Below, in pieces: positions 43,784 through 54,438 of a stretch of DNA of 64,000 bases. This DNA is from Synchiropus splendidus (lineage: Eukaryota; Chordata; Actinopteri; Syngnathiformes; Callionymidae): the NCBI RefSeq assembly GCF_027744825.2, contig NC_071334.1, forward strand, positions 31,007,437 through 31,071,436. The letters run 5' to 3'. Positions within the stretch are counted from its first letter, which is position 1. The number at the start of each line of letters is the position of its first letter. A program made the translations under genes and the position numbers. Below the pieces are notes generated by a model. That model made no database searches. It was not told the DNA's origin and saw nothing but the letters and a program-made list of their open reading frames with translations.

Positions 43784-44382
43784 TTAGTGGTACTGTTTGC
43801 CCAGAGCGGACACCACCACGGCCAGGAATTTCTGGAAGGTGGCCTGGACCTCAGGAGTGAAGTCCTTGCCCATCTTGGCGGCGATGACAATGGTCAGACA
43901 TTCAGACAGCAACTGGAGAAGGAAGGGCAGTGATGTGTCAAGTCCAGTCTGCCGTGCAGAGAGGGGTTCTGGTGTGGGTTCTTACCTTGAAGTTGTCGGG
44001 GTCCACACGCAGCTTCTCGGAGTGCAGCACACTCAGCTCAGCGTAAGTGGCCTTGATGTTATCCATGTTCTTCATCGCCCTGTCCAGTCCGTGCAGGATC
44101 TTGGTGCCCTGGGCGGCGAGGTTCGGGTTGGACTTGATGGCTTCAGCATTGTAGAGGTTACCTAAGCCACCAAAGTACCTCTGGGTCCAGGGGTAGACGA
44201 TCAGACACCTACAGAGTGTGGACACAGAAGGATGTCACAGAGTAGGACGTGACAGGTGATACCTGGGAGCTGCATGACGGGAGACGTCACCTGCACAGAG
44301 CCTTGGGTCCGACATCTTCATAGTCCAAGTTGGCGAAGATGTTGTTGATGATGCTGCGCTCCTGATCGCTCCACTCAACCAT
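43784..44382 (-). CDS. β-type globin, copy 1
   Basis: Exons 44291-44382, 43986-44208 and 43784-43912 encode 147 aa including Met. It has the fish β start ([15 protein letters not shown]), [12 protein letters not shown], proximal His F8 followed by Ser F9 (SVLHSEK) and the C-terminal KQYH. Glu2, Ser93 and C-terminal His are the residues linked to strong pH effects in fish haemoglobins. Odd points: residue 63 (E7, normally the distal His) is Gln (codon 44109-44111, in LAAQGTK), residue 97 is Arg instead of His, and residue 29 is Cys. It is nearly identical to copy 2 in exons, introns and promoter. No frame damage is seen, so it is presumably functional. Confidence 0.97.
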
Positions 44383-44454
44383 GGCTGCTCTGGTTTACTG
44401 TGAGTTCAGGCTCAAAGAGAAAGACTGAATACTTGTTCGGGTGGTCCCTGCCAC

Positions 44455-44506
44455 ATTTAACCCCTTGAGGTTCCCCACACCCTGCAGGAGCCCTGAGCGC
44501 TGATAG
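44455..44506 (-). promoter_or_regulatory. Promoter elements of β copy 1
   Basis: Upstream of the start are a TATA-like TTAAAT (44455-44460), a CACCC box read as CCACACCC on the plus strand (44475-44482) and a GATA site TGATAG (44501-44506). The same set recurs at copy 2 (47388-47439). Homology between the two copies extends to about 44590. Confidence 0.55.
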
Positions 44507-44589
44507 GCTGGAGATGAAGACTCAAAGATAGCCCACCCATGCTCGACTGCTCCAGAATGTTCTGGATGATTACTCTGCAGAATCATTTG

Positions 44590-46620
44590 TTTATGACAAT
44601 GAATGTAAATTCATTCATTAGTCATAAAAATTGACGCAGCAGGAGTAGGAAAAAACATCAACAACAAAGAGTTGAATTAGTAATGATATTAAAATGGTTG
44701 TCTTAAACTAATGCTCGGCACAACCGGGCATTTATTTATCATAACAGCGATAAATACAGTTTGTTTAGAATTCTGAGCTCCGCTGATTCATTTCAGCAGC
44801 GATTACCACAAGTATATTTGATTTAAAATAGCATAAATGCAACATACGTGCTTATAATATACAGCATTCATTATCTGTCATTTGGCAGGAATTAGACATT
44901 TTTTCATTCTCAGTAAAGACCTTATTTAATGATTTTATTTAGCACCAAAAGAAAGCAACATAAACAAGCAGCAGTCTCTCATAGTGATTACTGCAGACTT
45001 TGTCTACAACACGTGATAATCTACTGAAGGTTCTCATACCGCGTCATCAAAACCAGGAAACTGGTTACATTTCAGCGCGTTTTTTTGGCTGTAACAGTCT
45101 GTCTGTCTGTGCAAAACAGTGGGAGTGTCATCGACAGCCACAAGCTACCACAGATCAGGGAGAACAGTCAGGAGCTTCTCTTATTTAGGTTTTATTTTGT
45201 CTGTACATTTCCTCTGTTCTCCGCTCTATGAACGTCATCTTTTTTAGTCCTTTAGTACTGTGAAGTTTGACTAAACAAGATATGATGTGTGTTGTTGCTT
45301 CGTAAGTAATGCCACTTGTGTAAGTTAACTGCAAAGTGGTCAATAGTCCTTCGTTTATCGGAGATGAATTTAGAGTTTATTGAATGTTTTTTGGCATTTC
45401 AAGGTCATGACTTTTAATCAAAGCATGTGTTATCAGTGATGACTGGTGGAAAAAAAATCTCGGAGCGCTGAGCCAGTTTCACCTTAAAAAACATCTCAAC
45501 ACGTATTTTAACACAAATGGTTGCAAAAAAATGCTTATTCATTCTAGCATCGCTTCATATTTCTCTGAATTTATATTGTGAGTGTTTTGAACTATATAAT
45601 CTCCAGCTATCAATTCCTATTAAATGTAACATGTTGAAATTTGAGAAATTCTCACATTCAAGTTCTACATATATTAGATAAAAGTTCTCCCATTAAAATA
45701 ACTAAAATACATTTTAAAATTTTAACAGTGTGTGAACATTAAACATTTATTTTCAGAAAACTGTGTGTCGACCAGATGTAAGATCTGTGAGTTGACAAAA
45801 GGGAACTCTACACCTGTGTTTTTCAACCTTTTTTTTTAGCCACAGCACAGTTTCAGTCATTGAAAAAAAATCCTGCGCACAAAGAACTTTGGCCATTGCA
45901 CAATTGCATTTAGTCAAAAGTCCTGTTGAAAATTCCGTTTGAATCTTTTTTGCAATATTTTATTCTAGTTTGGGGGGTTTCCAGACAAATCTTGTACAAT
46001 TTTTACTTCAACTATATAACTATGATTCTTCACCTCTTCACATTTTGGAGTGCGTTTATTTGGTTCTGCATTTAGTGATGGACGCGTCATCACATCAGCA
46101 TAGATCTACAGTGCTTAGAAAGAAAGAGACCGAATCCATGTGATCACTTGAAATTGGATCATTTCCCTCCACACACTGGTTGAAAAACAGCTCTATTACT
46201 CACAATTTCATAACTCATCAACACATTATTCAGAATGTTAGTTTATTTTTTAAACATATTTGTTTATTCAATAAATGTGTAAAGGAAACCAGCATTTGGT
46301 TTTGAACAAATTCTATTTTAAAAATGTTAAATAGTGGGCGTTTAAAAAAACCTGTTTCACTTATTTATGATGAGTTTAAAGTGTTTTGGCTGTTAATGAA
46401 CAGTATGGCATTCCTTTTCCTTCAAATGTTTCAGTATTTTAACACAGTGTAGTTCTGGGTTATTGTTTTTATTTCATAGATTTGCATAAGATTAAAACTG
46501 GCAATCGTTGCACCTCTTTTAAACACTGCAAACTATTGTGAAATGATGAATCAAATCAGTCTCTGAACTGAAGAGTCTGGTAATTCCACTGTTCAGAGAA
46601 AGTCTAAGCAAAGAAAGACG
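44590..46620. other. Spacer between β copies 1 and 2
   Basis: About 2 kb of AT-rich DNA without a recognisable gene. It contains the hAT-like element at 45812-46195 and otherwise nothing identified. Confidence 0.6.
45812..46195. mobile_element. hAT-like MITE
   Basis: The left end reads CCTGTGTTTTTCAACC followed by T-rich and AGCCACAGCACA sequence; the right end reads GGTTGAAAAACAGCTC, its approximate complement. This end pattern is widespread in vertebrate non-autonomous hAT elements. No ORF was seen. Confidence 0.55.
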
Positions 46621-46657
46621 CTCCACAACAGCAAAACAACTTTTGCTTCAGTTTGAC

Positions 46658-46663
46658 TTTATT
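46658..46663 (-). terminator. Second β-globin polyadenylation signal
   Basis: AATAAA on the minus strand, conserved in place with copies 1 and 3. Confidence 0.85.
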
Positions 46664-46716
46664 TCTTGGCAGGGAGACAAACATGTCAGATCTCCACTGA
46701 ATGTGTTCTTCTGGGC

Positions 46717-47315
46717 TTAGTGGTACTGTTTGCCCAGAGCGGACACCACCACGGCCAGGAATTTCTGGAAGGTGGCCTGGACGTCAGGAGTGAAGTCCTT
46801 GCCCATCTTGGCGGCGATGACAATGGTCAGACAGTCAGACAGCAACTGGAGAAAGAAGGGCAGTGATGTGTCAAGTCCAGTCTGGCATGCGGAGAGGGGT
46901 TCTGGTGCGGGTTCTTACCTTGAAGTTGTCGGGGTCCACACGCAGCTTCTCGGAGTGCAGCACACTCAGCTCGGCGTAGGTGGCCTTGATGTTATCCATG
47001 TTCTTCATCGCCCTGTCCAGTCCGTGCAGGATCTTGGTGCCCTGGGCGGCGAGGTTCGGGTTGGTTTTGATGGCTTCGGCATTGTAGAGGTTACCTAAGC
47101 CACCAAAGTACCTCTGGGTCCAGGGGTAGACGATCAGACACCTACAGAGTGTGGACACAGAAGGATGTCACAGAGTAGGACGTGACAGGTGATACCTGGG
47201 AGCTGCATGACGGGAGACGTCACCTGCACAGAGCCTTGGGTCCGACATCTTCATAGTCCAAGTTGGCGAAGATGTTGTTGATGATGCTGCGCTCCTGATC
47301 GCTCCACTCAACCAT
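46717..47315 (-). CDS. β-type globin, copy 2
   Basis: Exons 47224-47315, 46919-47141 and 46717-46845 encode 147 aa. Exon 1 and intron 1 look the same as in copy 1. The protein differs at only a few positions (for example IKTNPN for IKSNPN, LLSDCL for LLSECL, TPDVQ for TPEVQ). It shares Gln at E7 (codon 47042-47044), Arg97 and Cys29 with copy 1, and keeps F8 His, Ser93 and the KQYH end. The promoter block (TTAAAT, CCACACCC, TGATAG) is also duplicated. This is a recent tandem duplicate, or a pair kept alike by conversion. It should yield a red-cell β chain like copy 1. Confidence 0.97.
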
Positions 47316-47387
47316 GGCTGCTCTGGTTTACTGTGAGTTCAGGCTCAAAGAGAAAGACTGAATACTTGTTCGGGTGGTCCCTGCCAC

Positions 47388-47439
47388 ATTTAACCCCTTG
47401 AGGTTCCCCACACCCTGCAGGAGCCCTGAGTGCTGATAG
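47388..47439 (-). promoter_or_regulatory. Promoter elements of β copy 2
   Basis: TATA-like TTAAAT (47388-47393), CACCC box (47408-47415) and GATA site (47434-47439), the same order and spacing as in copy 1. Confidence 0.55.
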
Positions 47440-48084
47440 GCTGGAGATGAAGACTCAAAGATAGCCCACCCATGCTCGACTGCTCCAGAATGTTCTGGAT
47501 GATTACTCTGCAGAATTATTTGTTCATGACAAAATAAGTAATTCAATGATTACTTTCTTAGAGAAGCATGTCTTGTCAATGTAAGTTCATTAATTATTTA
47601 TAAAAATCAATGCAGTCGTTGCAGGAAAGTACCTTAACAATGATACTAAAACAGCTGTCTTACTGTAAACCACTCCTGAGCACAACCAATTATTCAACAT
47701 AACAGTGAGAATTAAATGATACGGATATGAATCTTCGGTGTTCTGCTGTTTCATTACCGCATTATAACCCAATTATACTTGAATTAAATACGAATAAATG
47801 AAACACGTGTTAAAAAATATCACAATTATTTCTATCTTGGCATTAATTATATATTTGAATTTTTACAAAAATACCCCATACCATGCTTTTTACCAATACA
47901 TTAGAAACTTGAAATCAAATGTTACAATTATTTAAAAATTTGCCGCATTTTCAAAGAAAGTATAAATAACATTGACATTATTAGCTATCATCGCCATGAA
48001 GTGCCTGAAGTGCAGAACGTCACGGCAGTCTACTACAGTAAAAAGCATTTTCATTCTTCATTCTCTCCCCTTTTAACCATGAAC

Positions 48085-48465
48085 TGAGGTAGCTTTTTTA
48101 CTTTTCGGGTCGTGATCGATTCAAAGGAAGGGAGCCGACTTGTATGGATCACCACTGCAAATGAAGAGCCTTCAGTGCACTTTAGTAACTGCTCTTCTGA
48201 CCCACTTCCCTGTGTCTCATTACTCTCTGCGAGTATTACTTTAAACTATAAAACTCCATTGCAATTCTATGTGATCTTGGTGCTGTTTTCAACACTGTTG
48301 ATCACCAAACATTATTGGACGCACTCCGTAGCTGGCTCCAGTCATGTCTCTCAGATGTCTCCAAGAACAGGCATCTTCAGTGACCATCTAGAGCTTCTAT
48401 TTACCTGTGGTGTGCCACAAGATTCCCTACTAGGTCCCATTCCATTTTCAATCTACATGTTTGTT
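48085..48465 (+). mobile_element. LINE reverse-transcriptase fragment
   Basis: Across shifting frames the plus strand recalls the central RT domain of fish LINEs: DLGAVFNTVDHQTLLDALRS (from the D-x-AAFDTVDH motif) and then TCGVPQDSLLGPIPFSIYM (from TCGVPQGSVLGPILFS). It is frameshifted and truncated, so inactive. It lies in the spacer between β copies 2 and 3. Confidence 0.8.
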
Positions 48466-48469
48466 TGAA

Positions 48470-49141
48470 ATCTGAATTGATTTTTCCCATTACAATGAAT
48501 GGAAAAAGAAATAATGCGTTCTGAGCCTTAAAATAGGCTTTTGTAGGAGTGAATGTAGAGTGTCTGCTGCAAGTGCGCTGTTCGTCTATGTGTGTGGCCG
48601 CTGCATGTGGGAGGGGTTGCCGAGTGAGTGACGTCTCTCCAGAAGTGAAGAGGTGCCCGGTGCGTGTCCAGCTCTGAATGTGAGCTTCTGTGCAGTTTGG
48701 CTGTGACAAAGTCATAAACCAAGTAACGCTCCGTCCGAGACTCGCCTCATCCCTGTCCCAGCTCCAGCCCACAACAGGACATCAAACCCTGGAGTGAGCC
48801 CTCCAGCCTCGGAGGTGTGGAGAGCGAGCACCTCCCCTGTGACACTCTACCATGGTCCAGTGCGGAGACAGGAAAGTTTTTACACCTCAATATGAAGAAA
48901 AAACAGTCAGTAAATGGAGCTAACGGGACACGTCTGCATACAGAGGCTGCGTTATACACAATAACAAAGCGTGTTGTGGGTCAGCGGATCGGTCCGTGCA
49001 CGTTATGTTTTTTCCGGCTTTTTTCGGGGGTGTTCGAGTTCTGGATTTTCATTCGAAATCTGAAGCAAAAAAATCTCGAAATTTTTGTCCGAACTCTGAT
49101 TTTTTCGAAGTCCGAGATGTTCAAAAACTGAGGTACCACAG
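48470..49141 (-). mobile_element. Putative Tigger-like non-autonomous DNA element
   Basis: On the minus strand it opens with CACTGTGGTACCTCAGTTTT and a TTCGA-rich stretch, and closes near CCATTCATTGTAATGGGAAA. Both features are typical of Tigger/TcMar-derived elements with CAGTGGTACCTCGG-type ends. No intact transposase frame was seen. Borders and family are from memory. Confidence 0.4.
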
Positions 49142-50216
49142 TGTATATGTTTACGTGGCGGAAGCCCTGTTGTACTCTCGTTTGCATAGTCTCAGTTTCG
49201 TATCAGAAAGACTCCAACCAGATGGCCACAGTTTGCTGACGGCGGCACAAGAAACATGTCAGAGTAGAATCATGCTGCTGCGCCAGTGTGCCCCGTTATT
49301 AACATGTTAAACATGAACGAAATAAATATCTCAAAGCGCTAAGCCTGCGATGGCCGCCAGATTGGAGGTGGCGAACTTTCTCCGCCTGGTTATCTCGCCG
49401 GTGTAGATGTTGGGGCGGAGAACAGTGTGATACAGGCTTGAATGTCACCAAACATCTGTGGTTTCATTGCTCTGAAGCTAGTTTGCCCATAAATATCCTC
49501 ATATGTTTAAGCCACAGGCATACGAGAGCGAGAAACGAGTCCTAAAATGACGGTATGAATATCCAATCACAGGACGTATACAAGTCACAACATGAGGCCA
49601 GCTAGATGGACTCGCTGTCCCCAACTCATGATCTGATTGGCTATCGCAACTGTCCATCAACTATATGTGTCTGAATTCTGATTAGACGAAAACTCTAACC
49701 TGGAAAAACAGGTGTTCCTAAATCTAGCGGTGACAGAGCCTTTCTGTCAGGGCTCCTCCAACCTGGAAGAGTCTGAGATGCAAAATACAACTTATACGGT
49801 ACATCCTCCTTTAAAACCCATTTTTACAGGCTTGCAGTTATATAATATATTCCAAACATCTTCTTACTTCGACTTAACTAAGACATTAGCTGTCCATCTT
49901 TGTGGTCGAGCAAGTCCAAACATGGGACCAGTGTTCTAAAACGTGCTCTGTAAATAAGGCTTTAATATTATTGTTTTTTGTTTATTATGAACGGGTGGGT
50001 ACTCCAGATCAGAGCTGGTTGTGGAGCAAAGCGGAACACTGTTCTGTTTCAACTGAATTTCTGGCTTTCTGGTGTCGCTGATCCATTCCTTAAGATCCAA
50101 ACGTATTGCAGAAGACACAAAGAGTCCATAAAGCTCGTCCCTGACTGTCTCAGAGAAGTCGTGGAGGATATAACATGCATAATAGTTTGTCTTGGCCTGC
50201 CAATGTCGACCCACAG
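49142..50216. other. Spacer left of β copy 3
   Basis: No gene recognised. A 102-codon minus-strand open frame (49936-50244) has no family resemblance that I can name. Homology with the copy 2 flank begins abruptly near 50217, at GAGAAAGACGCTCCACAACA. Confidence 0.45.
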
Positions 50217-50261
50217 AGAAAGACGCTCCACAACAGCAAAACAACTTAGCTTCAGTTTGAC

Positions 50262-50267
50262 TTTATT
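50262..50267 (-). terminator. Third β-globin polyadenylation signal
   Basis: AATAAA on the minus strand, at the position conserved with the other β copies. Confidence 0.85.
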
Positions 50268-50320
50268 TCTTGACAGGGAGACAAACATGTCAGATCTCCA
50301 CTGAATGTGTTCTTCTGGGC

Positions 50321-50917
50321 TTAGTGGTACTGTTTGCCCAGAGCGGACACCACCACGGCCAGGAATTTCTGGAAGGTGGCCTGGACCTCAGGAGTGAAGT
50401 CCTTGCCCATCTTGGCGGCGATGACAATGGTCAGACAGTCAGACAGCAACTGGAGAAAGAATGGCAGTGTAGACAAGTCCAGTCTGGCATGCGGAGAGGG
50501 GTTCTGGTGCGGGTTCTTACCTTGAAGTTGTCGGGGTCCACGTGCAGCTTCTCAGAGTGCAGCACACTCAGCTCGGTGTATGTGGCCTTGATGTTATCCA
50601 TGTTCTTCATCGCCCGGTCCAGTCCGTGCAGGATCTTGGTGCCCTGGGCGGCGAGGTCTTTGTTGGACATGATGGCTTCGGCACTGTAGAGGTTACCAAA
50701 GCGAGAAAAGTACCTCTGGGTCCAGGGGTAGACGATCAGACACCTGCAGAGTGTGGACACAGAAGGATGTCACAGAGTAGGACGTGACAGGTGATACCTG
50801 GGAGCTGCATGACGGGAGGCGTCACCTGAACAGAGCCTTGGGTCCGACATCTTCATAGTCCAAGTTGGAGAAGATGTTGTTGATGATGCTGCGCTCCTGA
50901 GCGGTCCACTCAACCAT
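50321..50917 (-). CDS. β-type globin, copy 3 (diverged)
   Basis: Exons 50826-50917, 50521-50743 and 50321-50449 encode 147 aa. Exon 1 ([17 protein letters not shown], Phe29) and exon 2 ([19 protein letters not shown]) differ from copies 1 and 2, while exon 3 is almost the same. It has the usual His at 97 (EKLHVDP), F8 His, Ser93 and the KQYH end, but again Gln instead of the distal His at 63 (codon 50644-50646). The promoter has a true TATAAA, unlike the other two. It is head-to-head with the adult-type α gene about 2 kb away, so the two may be co-expressed. The frame is intact. Confidence 0.97.
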
Positions 50918-52953
50918 GGTTGCTCTGTTTTACTGTGAGTTCAGGCTCAAAGAGAAAGACTCAATGCTTCTGCGGGTAGCGTGTGCCACATTTATACCCG
51001 CTGAGGTCACCCACACCCTGCATGACCCCTGAGCGCTGATAGGCTGGCAATGAAGCCTAACAGATAAAGCCAATTTCTCCAGGAGTTGCCAAAAGATTAA
51101 TCTGCAGAATTGTGTATTCAGTCTAACTCAACTGTGATGTCTTTTCAATGTATTCCCACAATTAGACTTGAATTAAAACAAGCATTAATGCAGCATACAT
51201 TCTATAAAATATTGCAATTCATTATTTGTAATTTGGCATTATTTATACATTTGTATTATTATAAAAGGCCTTGAATACTTTTGTTTGTTTGCTTTTAACA
51301 GAGCAAAAAGAAAGAAACTTCAATAATACCAGTCGTGTTGCCATCTCAGTGATGAAAGTGGGAATACGAGGACAAGATTTATTAGCACTTTCTCAGCTAT
51401 AGTCTGTGACTGTGGGAGCAGATTCTGTAGTAGCAGTCTCTAAAGTGGAAAGATTGGGGCCATTCATAACATTGTAATATATGGGTTAAGGTTTACACTG
51501 GATTTCTATTTACATTAGAGAAGTATGTCTGCACACGTGATAATGCAGAGAAATTGCATCAGCTGCCAAAAACAAAGTGGTAATGGTGTTCAATGAAGCA
51601 CATGACGCTACATCATAAGTGAAAGCAGAACGTTTCAGTAGTGAATATCACACACAAAAATTACATTTACAGATCATTTCCTGAATGATTTACAGGAAAC
51701 AGGCAGCTTTTCTTTCATGGTAATGTCGCAGAAACTGCATGACTTAACACTTAATGTGAGTGAAAAACAAACATGATAACTGGTTAATTCACCTCTGAAA
51801 ATGGGCCTTCATAAGGATAGTGCACTGTATAATATGGAAACCAACAAGCCTAGGCCTTAATGCGCACTTTCAAATCAATGAAAAAAACATCTACGTCTCT
51901 CCAAATCGATGTAGTGCCAAGAGCGTTATCTATCAAACCACTCGCTATCCGCGCCCCCTCCACCCACGACTCTCGGCCAAAATCCACCTTAATGAAGCAA
52001 ATTCATCTGCTTGCTCATATCAAAAAAATGATGAGTAAGTGTAATGGGTGAAGGCAAACTTTTCAGCTGTCCACGCCTAATATTCGGTATCATAACTGTC
52101 ACTCTTACCCAATGTTTTTTCATTATGATAATAATCATTAATATATGTCCAACAACCTTTTTTTCTGTCAATTTTTACTTGGTTTAAAGTTGTTTTTTCT
52201 TGTTTTTCGTAATTTTTGTATGAGGAAAGGTGTTCATTTTTTATTTAAAACATGTCCAAGAAAAAAAAAAAAGTGTTTGCATTTTCAACAGGACTCCTGT
52301 ATGAAATCCGACAACTAAGCCATTTAAAAACAGTACTACATTAATTTGATACTTCACCTGAAATACATTTCATTTTCGTCCATGTAAGCTGCCCTCATTT
52401 TGGTAAAAACAAATCTATAGTAGGCCTCACCTCCACTGTCTAACCTTGATGGTTTTCTCTTATTGCCCAGCTATAGGATTTTCTCACGTGTTATTAGCAT
52501 CTATTTATGAAAGAAAAGTGCATCTTCACTCATGAATTTTAACAGTTTATTTGATCATTGGAATTGTTAAATAATATCATCACATTAATAAACAAGTGTG
52601 AAGTGCGCAGAGGTTTTGTGTAACTATGGATAAATAAAGATGATGGATATGTGAATGTTCGAGCAAAGTTTCTAGTAGTAAACCTTAAATGAAACGTTAG
52701 GTTCGATGTTGTTTTGCCTGCTTAGCGTGAGTTGCATTTTTCAGACTCATGACACAACATTTAATCGCTCGATTTGGCATCAACTGCCGCCCCGGTGCGG
52801 TGGACTGATACCAGGTCGAGGTTGGCATGCGGCCACGGGGTCATTATCAGGGGCGAGCCGGCGTTCAGTCCTGCGCAAGTGGACCGCGGGGGTGTGTCTC
52901 TTGCTCCGAATAAATGTAGGTAGAGGTCAAAGGCGCAAGTATAATCTCCCAAG
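50918..52953. promoter_or_regulatory. Divergent β3/α promoter interval
   Basis: Two kb separate the oppositely directed β3 and adult-type α starts. β3 side: TATAAA (plus-strand TTTATA 50991-50996), CCACACCC (51011-51018), TGATAG (51037-51042). α side: GATA at 52807-52810 and TTATC at 52844-52848 in GC-rich DNA. No gene was recognised between. Sharing of regulatory elements by both genes is plausible but not shown. Confidence 0.5.
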
Positions 52954-53751
52954 ATGAGTTTGACTGAGAAGGACAAGGCAGCCGTCAAGGCTCTGTGGAG
53001 CAAGATGTCCAAATCCGCCGATGCGATCGGCGGGGAGGCTCTTGGCAGGTGAGACGAAGAAAGCTGTTGTCGCTCTCGAAACGTTTTTTATTTTTTATAA
53101 ATCCGTTTATTATCTGCGGTTAACTCGCGGCAGGGAACTTGTTTTGTGCTTATTAACAATCTATCTGCGGGGCAGTGCCGCCAAAAGGGATGCTCCAGGT
53201 GAGGCTCGAACTCACAACCTCGGCATTGCTCAGCAGAACTGTCTTATAAGTACCGCGCGCTGACCGATTGCGCCACTGGAGCGCCAAATCTGGTCACAAG
53301 ATTCTGAAGCCCAACTCTGAACTTCTTCTGCTTCGGTCAGACTGCTCGTCGTGTATCCTCAAACCAAGACCTACTTCTCCCACTGGCCTGACCTGTCCAT
53401 GAACTCCGCGCCAGTCAAGAAGCACGGCAAGACTGTGATGGGTGGAGTTGCGCTGGCCGTGTCCAGGATTGATGACCTGTGCGCTGGTCTCCTTGAGCTC
53501 AGTGAGCTGCACGCCTTCAAACTGAGAATCGACCCGACCAACTTCAAGGTGAGAGCGCCCACCGATATCTGAAAAACTAAGGCATTGAAAGATTTAAAAA
53601 AAATAATAAATTCCCTCTGCAGCTCTTGGGCCATTGCATCCTGGTGGTGACTGCCATGATGTTCCCCAAGGACTTCACCGAGGAGGCTCATGTGGCCTTT
53701 GACAAGTTCCTGTGCGCTTTGGCCCTGGCTCTGTCTGAAAAGTACCGCTAA
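52954..53751 (+). CDS. α-type globin, adult-like
   Basis: Exons 52954-53048, 53341-53548 and 53623-53751 encode 143 aa including Met, the usual fish α length. Recognisable are [35 protein letters not shown], distal His E7 ([11 protein letters not shown]), proximal His F8 ([17 protein letters not shown]), and the end LALSEKYR. It pairs with β chains to make tetrameric haemoglobin. Intron 1 (292 bp) contains a complete tRNA-Ile gene on the opposite strand. The stop codon overlaps an AATAAA (TAAATAAA); a second signal lies at 53805. The next gene is aqp8, as in the fish LA cluster. Confidence 0.97.
53192..53282 (-). tRNA. tRNA-Ile (anticodon UAU) inside α-globin intron 1
   Basis: It is base-for-base identical to the 91-bp tRNA at 25644-25734: acceptor stem GCTCCAG/CTGGAGC, A box TGGCGCAATCGG, TAT anticodon followed by an intron, and B box GGTTGTGAGTTCGAGCC. 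Minus-strand flanking DNA gives ATCCC then TTTT, a Pol III terminator. It is antisense to the α-globin gene and fills about a third of that intron. All cloverleaf pairs appear intact, so it is probably functional. Confidence 0.93.
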
Positions 53752-53804
53752 ATAAAAGTCCACGCACGAGGTCTGACATCCAACCATCATGCTCAGTATG
53801 GTAA

Positions 53805-53810
53805 AATAAA
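53805..53810 (+). terminator. α-globin polyadenylation signal (AATAAA)
   Basis: AATAAA in GTAAAATAAACATG, about 55 bp after the stop codon. An earlier AATAAA begins on the last base of the stop codon itself (53751). Confidence 0.7.
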
Positions 53811-53900
53811 CATGTTAGACCGAGCTGTCACGTCTCTTCCTTGTCTCCAACATTCAAGTCCAAAAATCAAGTGAAATAAATTTTAAAATGCCTTACTTGT

Positions 53901-53903
<3 letters not shown>

Positions 53904-53932
<29 letters not shown>
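53904..53932. repeat. (TA)n microsatellite
   Basis: About 14 TA units in the spacer 53811-54438 between α-globin and aqp8, which otherwise shows no gene. Confidence 0.95.
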
Positions 53933-53936
<4 letters not shown>

Positions 53937-54438
53937 GAAATAAATTATAAAAGCGACTCAAAAATGAAAATGAAATGATAATAATAACAATAATAATAGT
54001 AAGAGAATGTTTGTTGTATAAGTGCAAGGCAATTGCTTCTGATGTGCCCAGTGCTGTCAGCAATAATGTAGTATACTAAAAGAATATTTGGGGTGGCTCA
54101 TGTTTGTGGCTTATGTGTTGCATATACTGAATGTGTGCAATTCAAAAAACACCATAGGACGTGAAACGTTGTGATGGGCAGGAATGTTTATTTAGCTCTG
54201 TTGTCATGTGTCTCTCCAAACTGGGGGCAGATGCTCGATCGATTAATTGATCAAATTTAATGGGAGAACATATGAAAAATAAAGAACATATGAAAACAGC
54301 ACAGCGTGACCAATCTTCACTGACACACGAACAGTAAATAAAATAGGAGATATTTGTTGGAGAACATCACAAGAAACAGTTGGAGAAATTGATCCACAGA
54401 GAGTTGACTTTCTGTGACTTCCTGTCTCCCACAAACAT

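Noticed and set aside
43797..44165. 122-codon plus-strand frame opposite β copy 1, repeated at copy 2
   Set aside because: It is the antisense shadow of β-globin exons 2 and 3; the coding strand shows the globin signature and proper splice sites.
49936..50244. 102-codon minus-strand frame left of β copy 3
   Set aside because: No recognisable motif, no promoter or splice context; treated as chance or repeat-derived.
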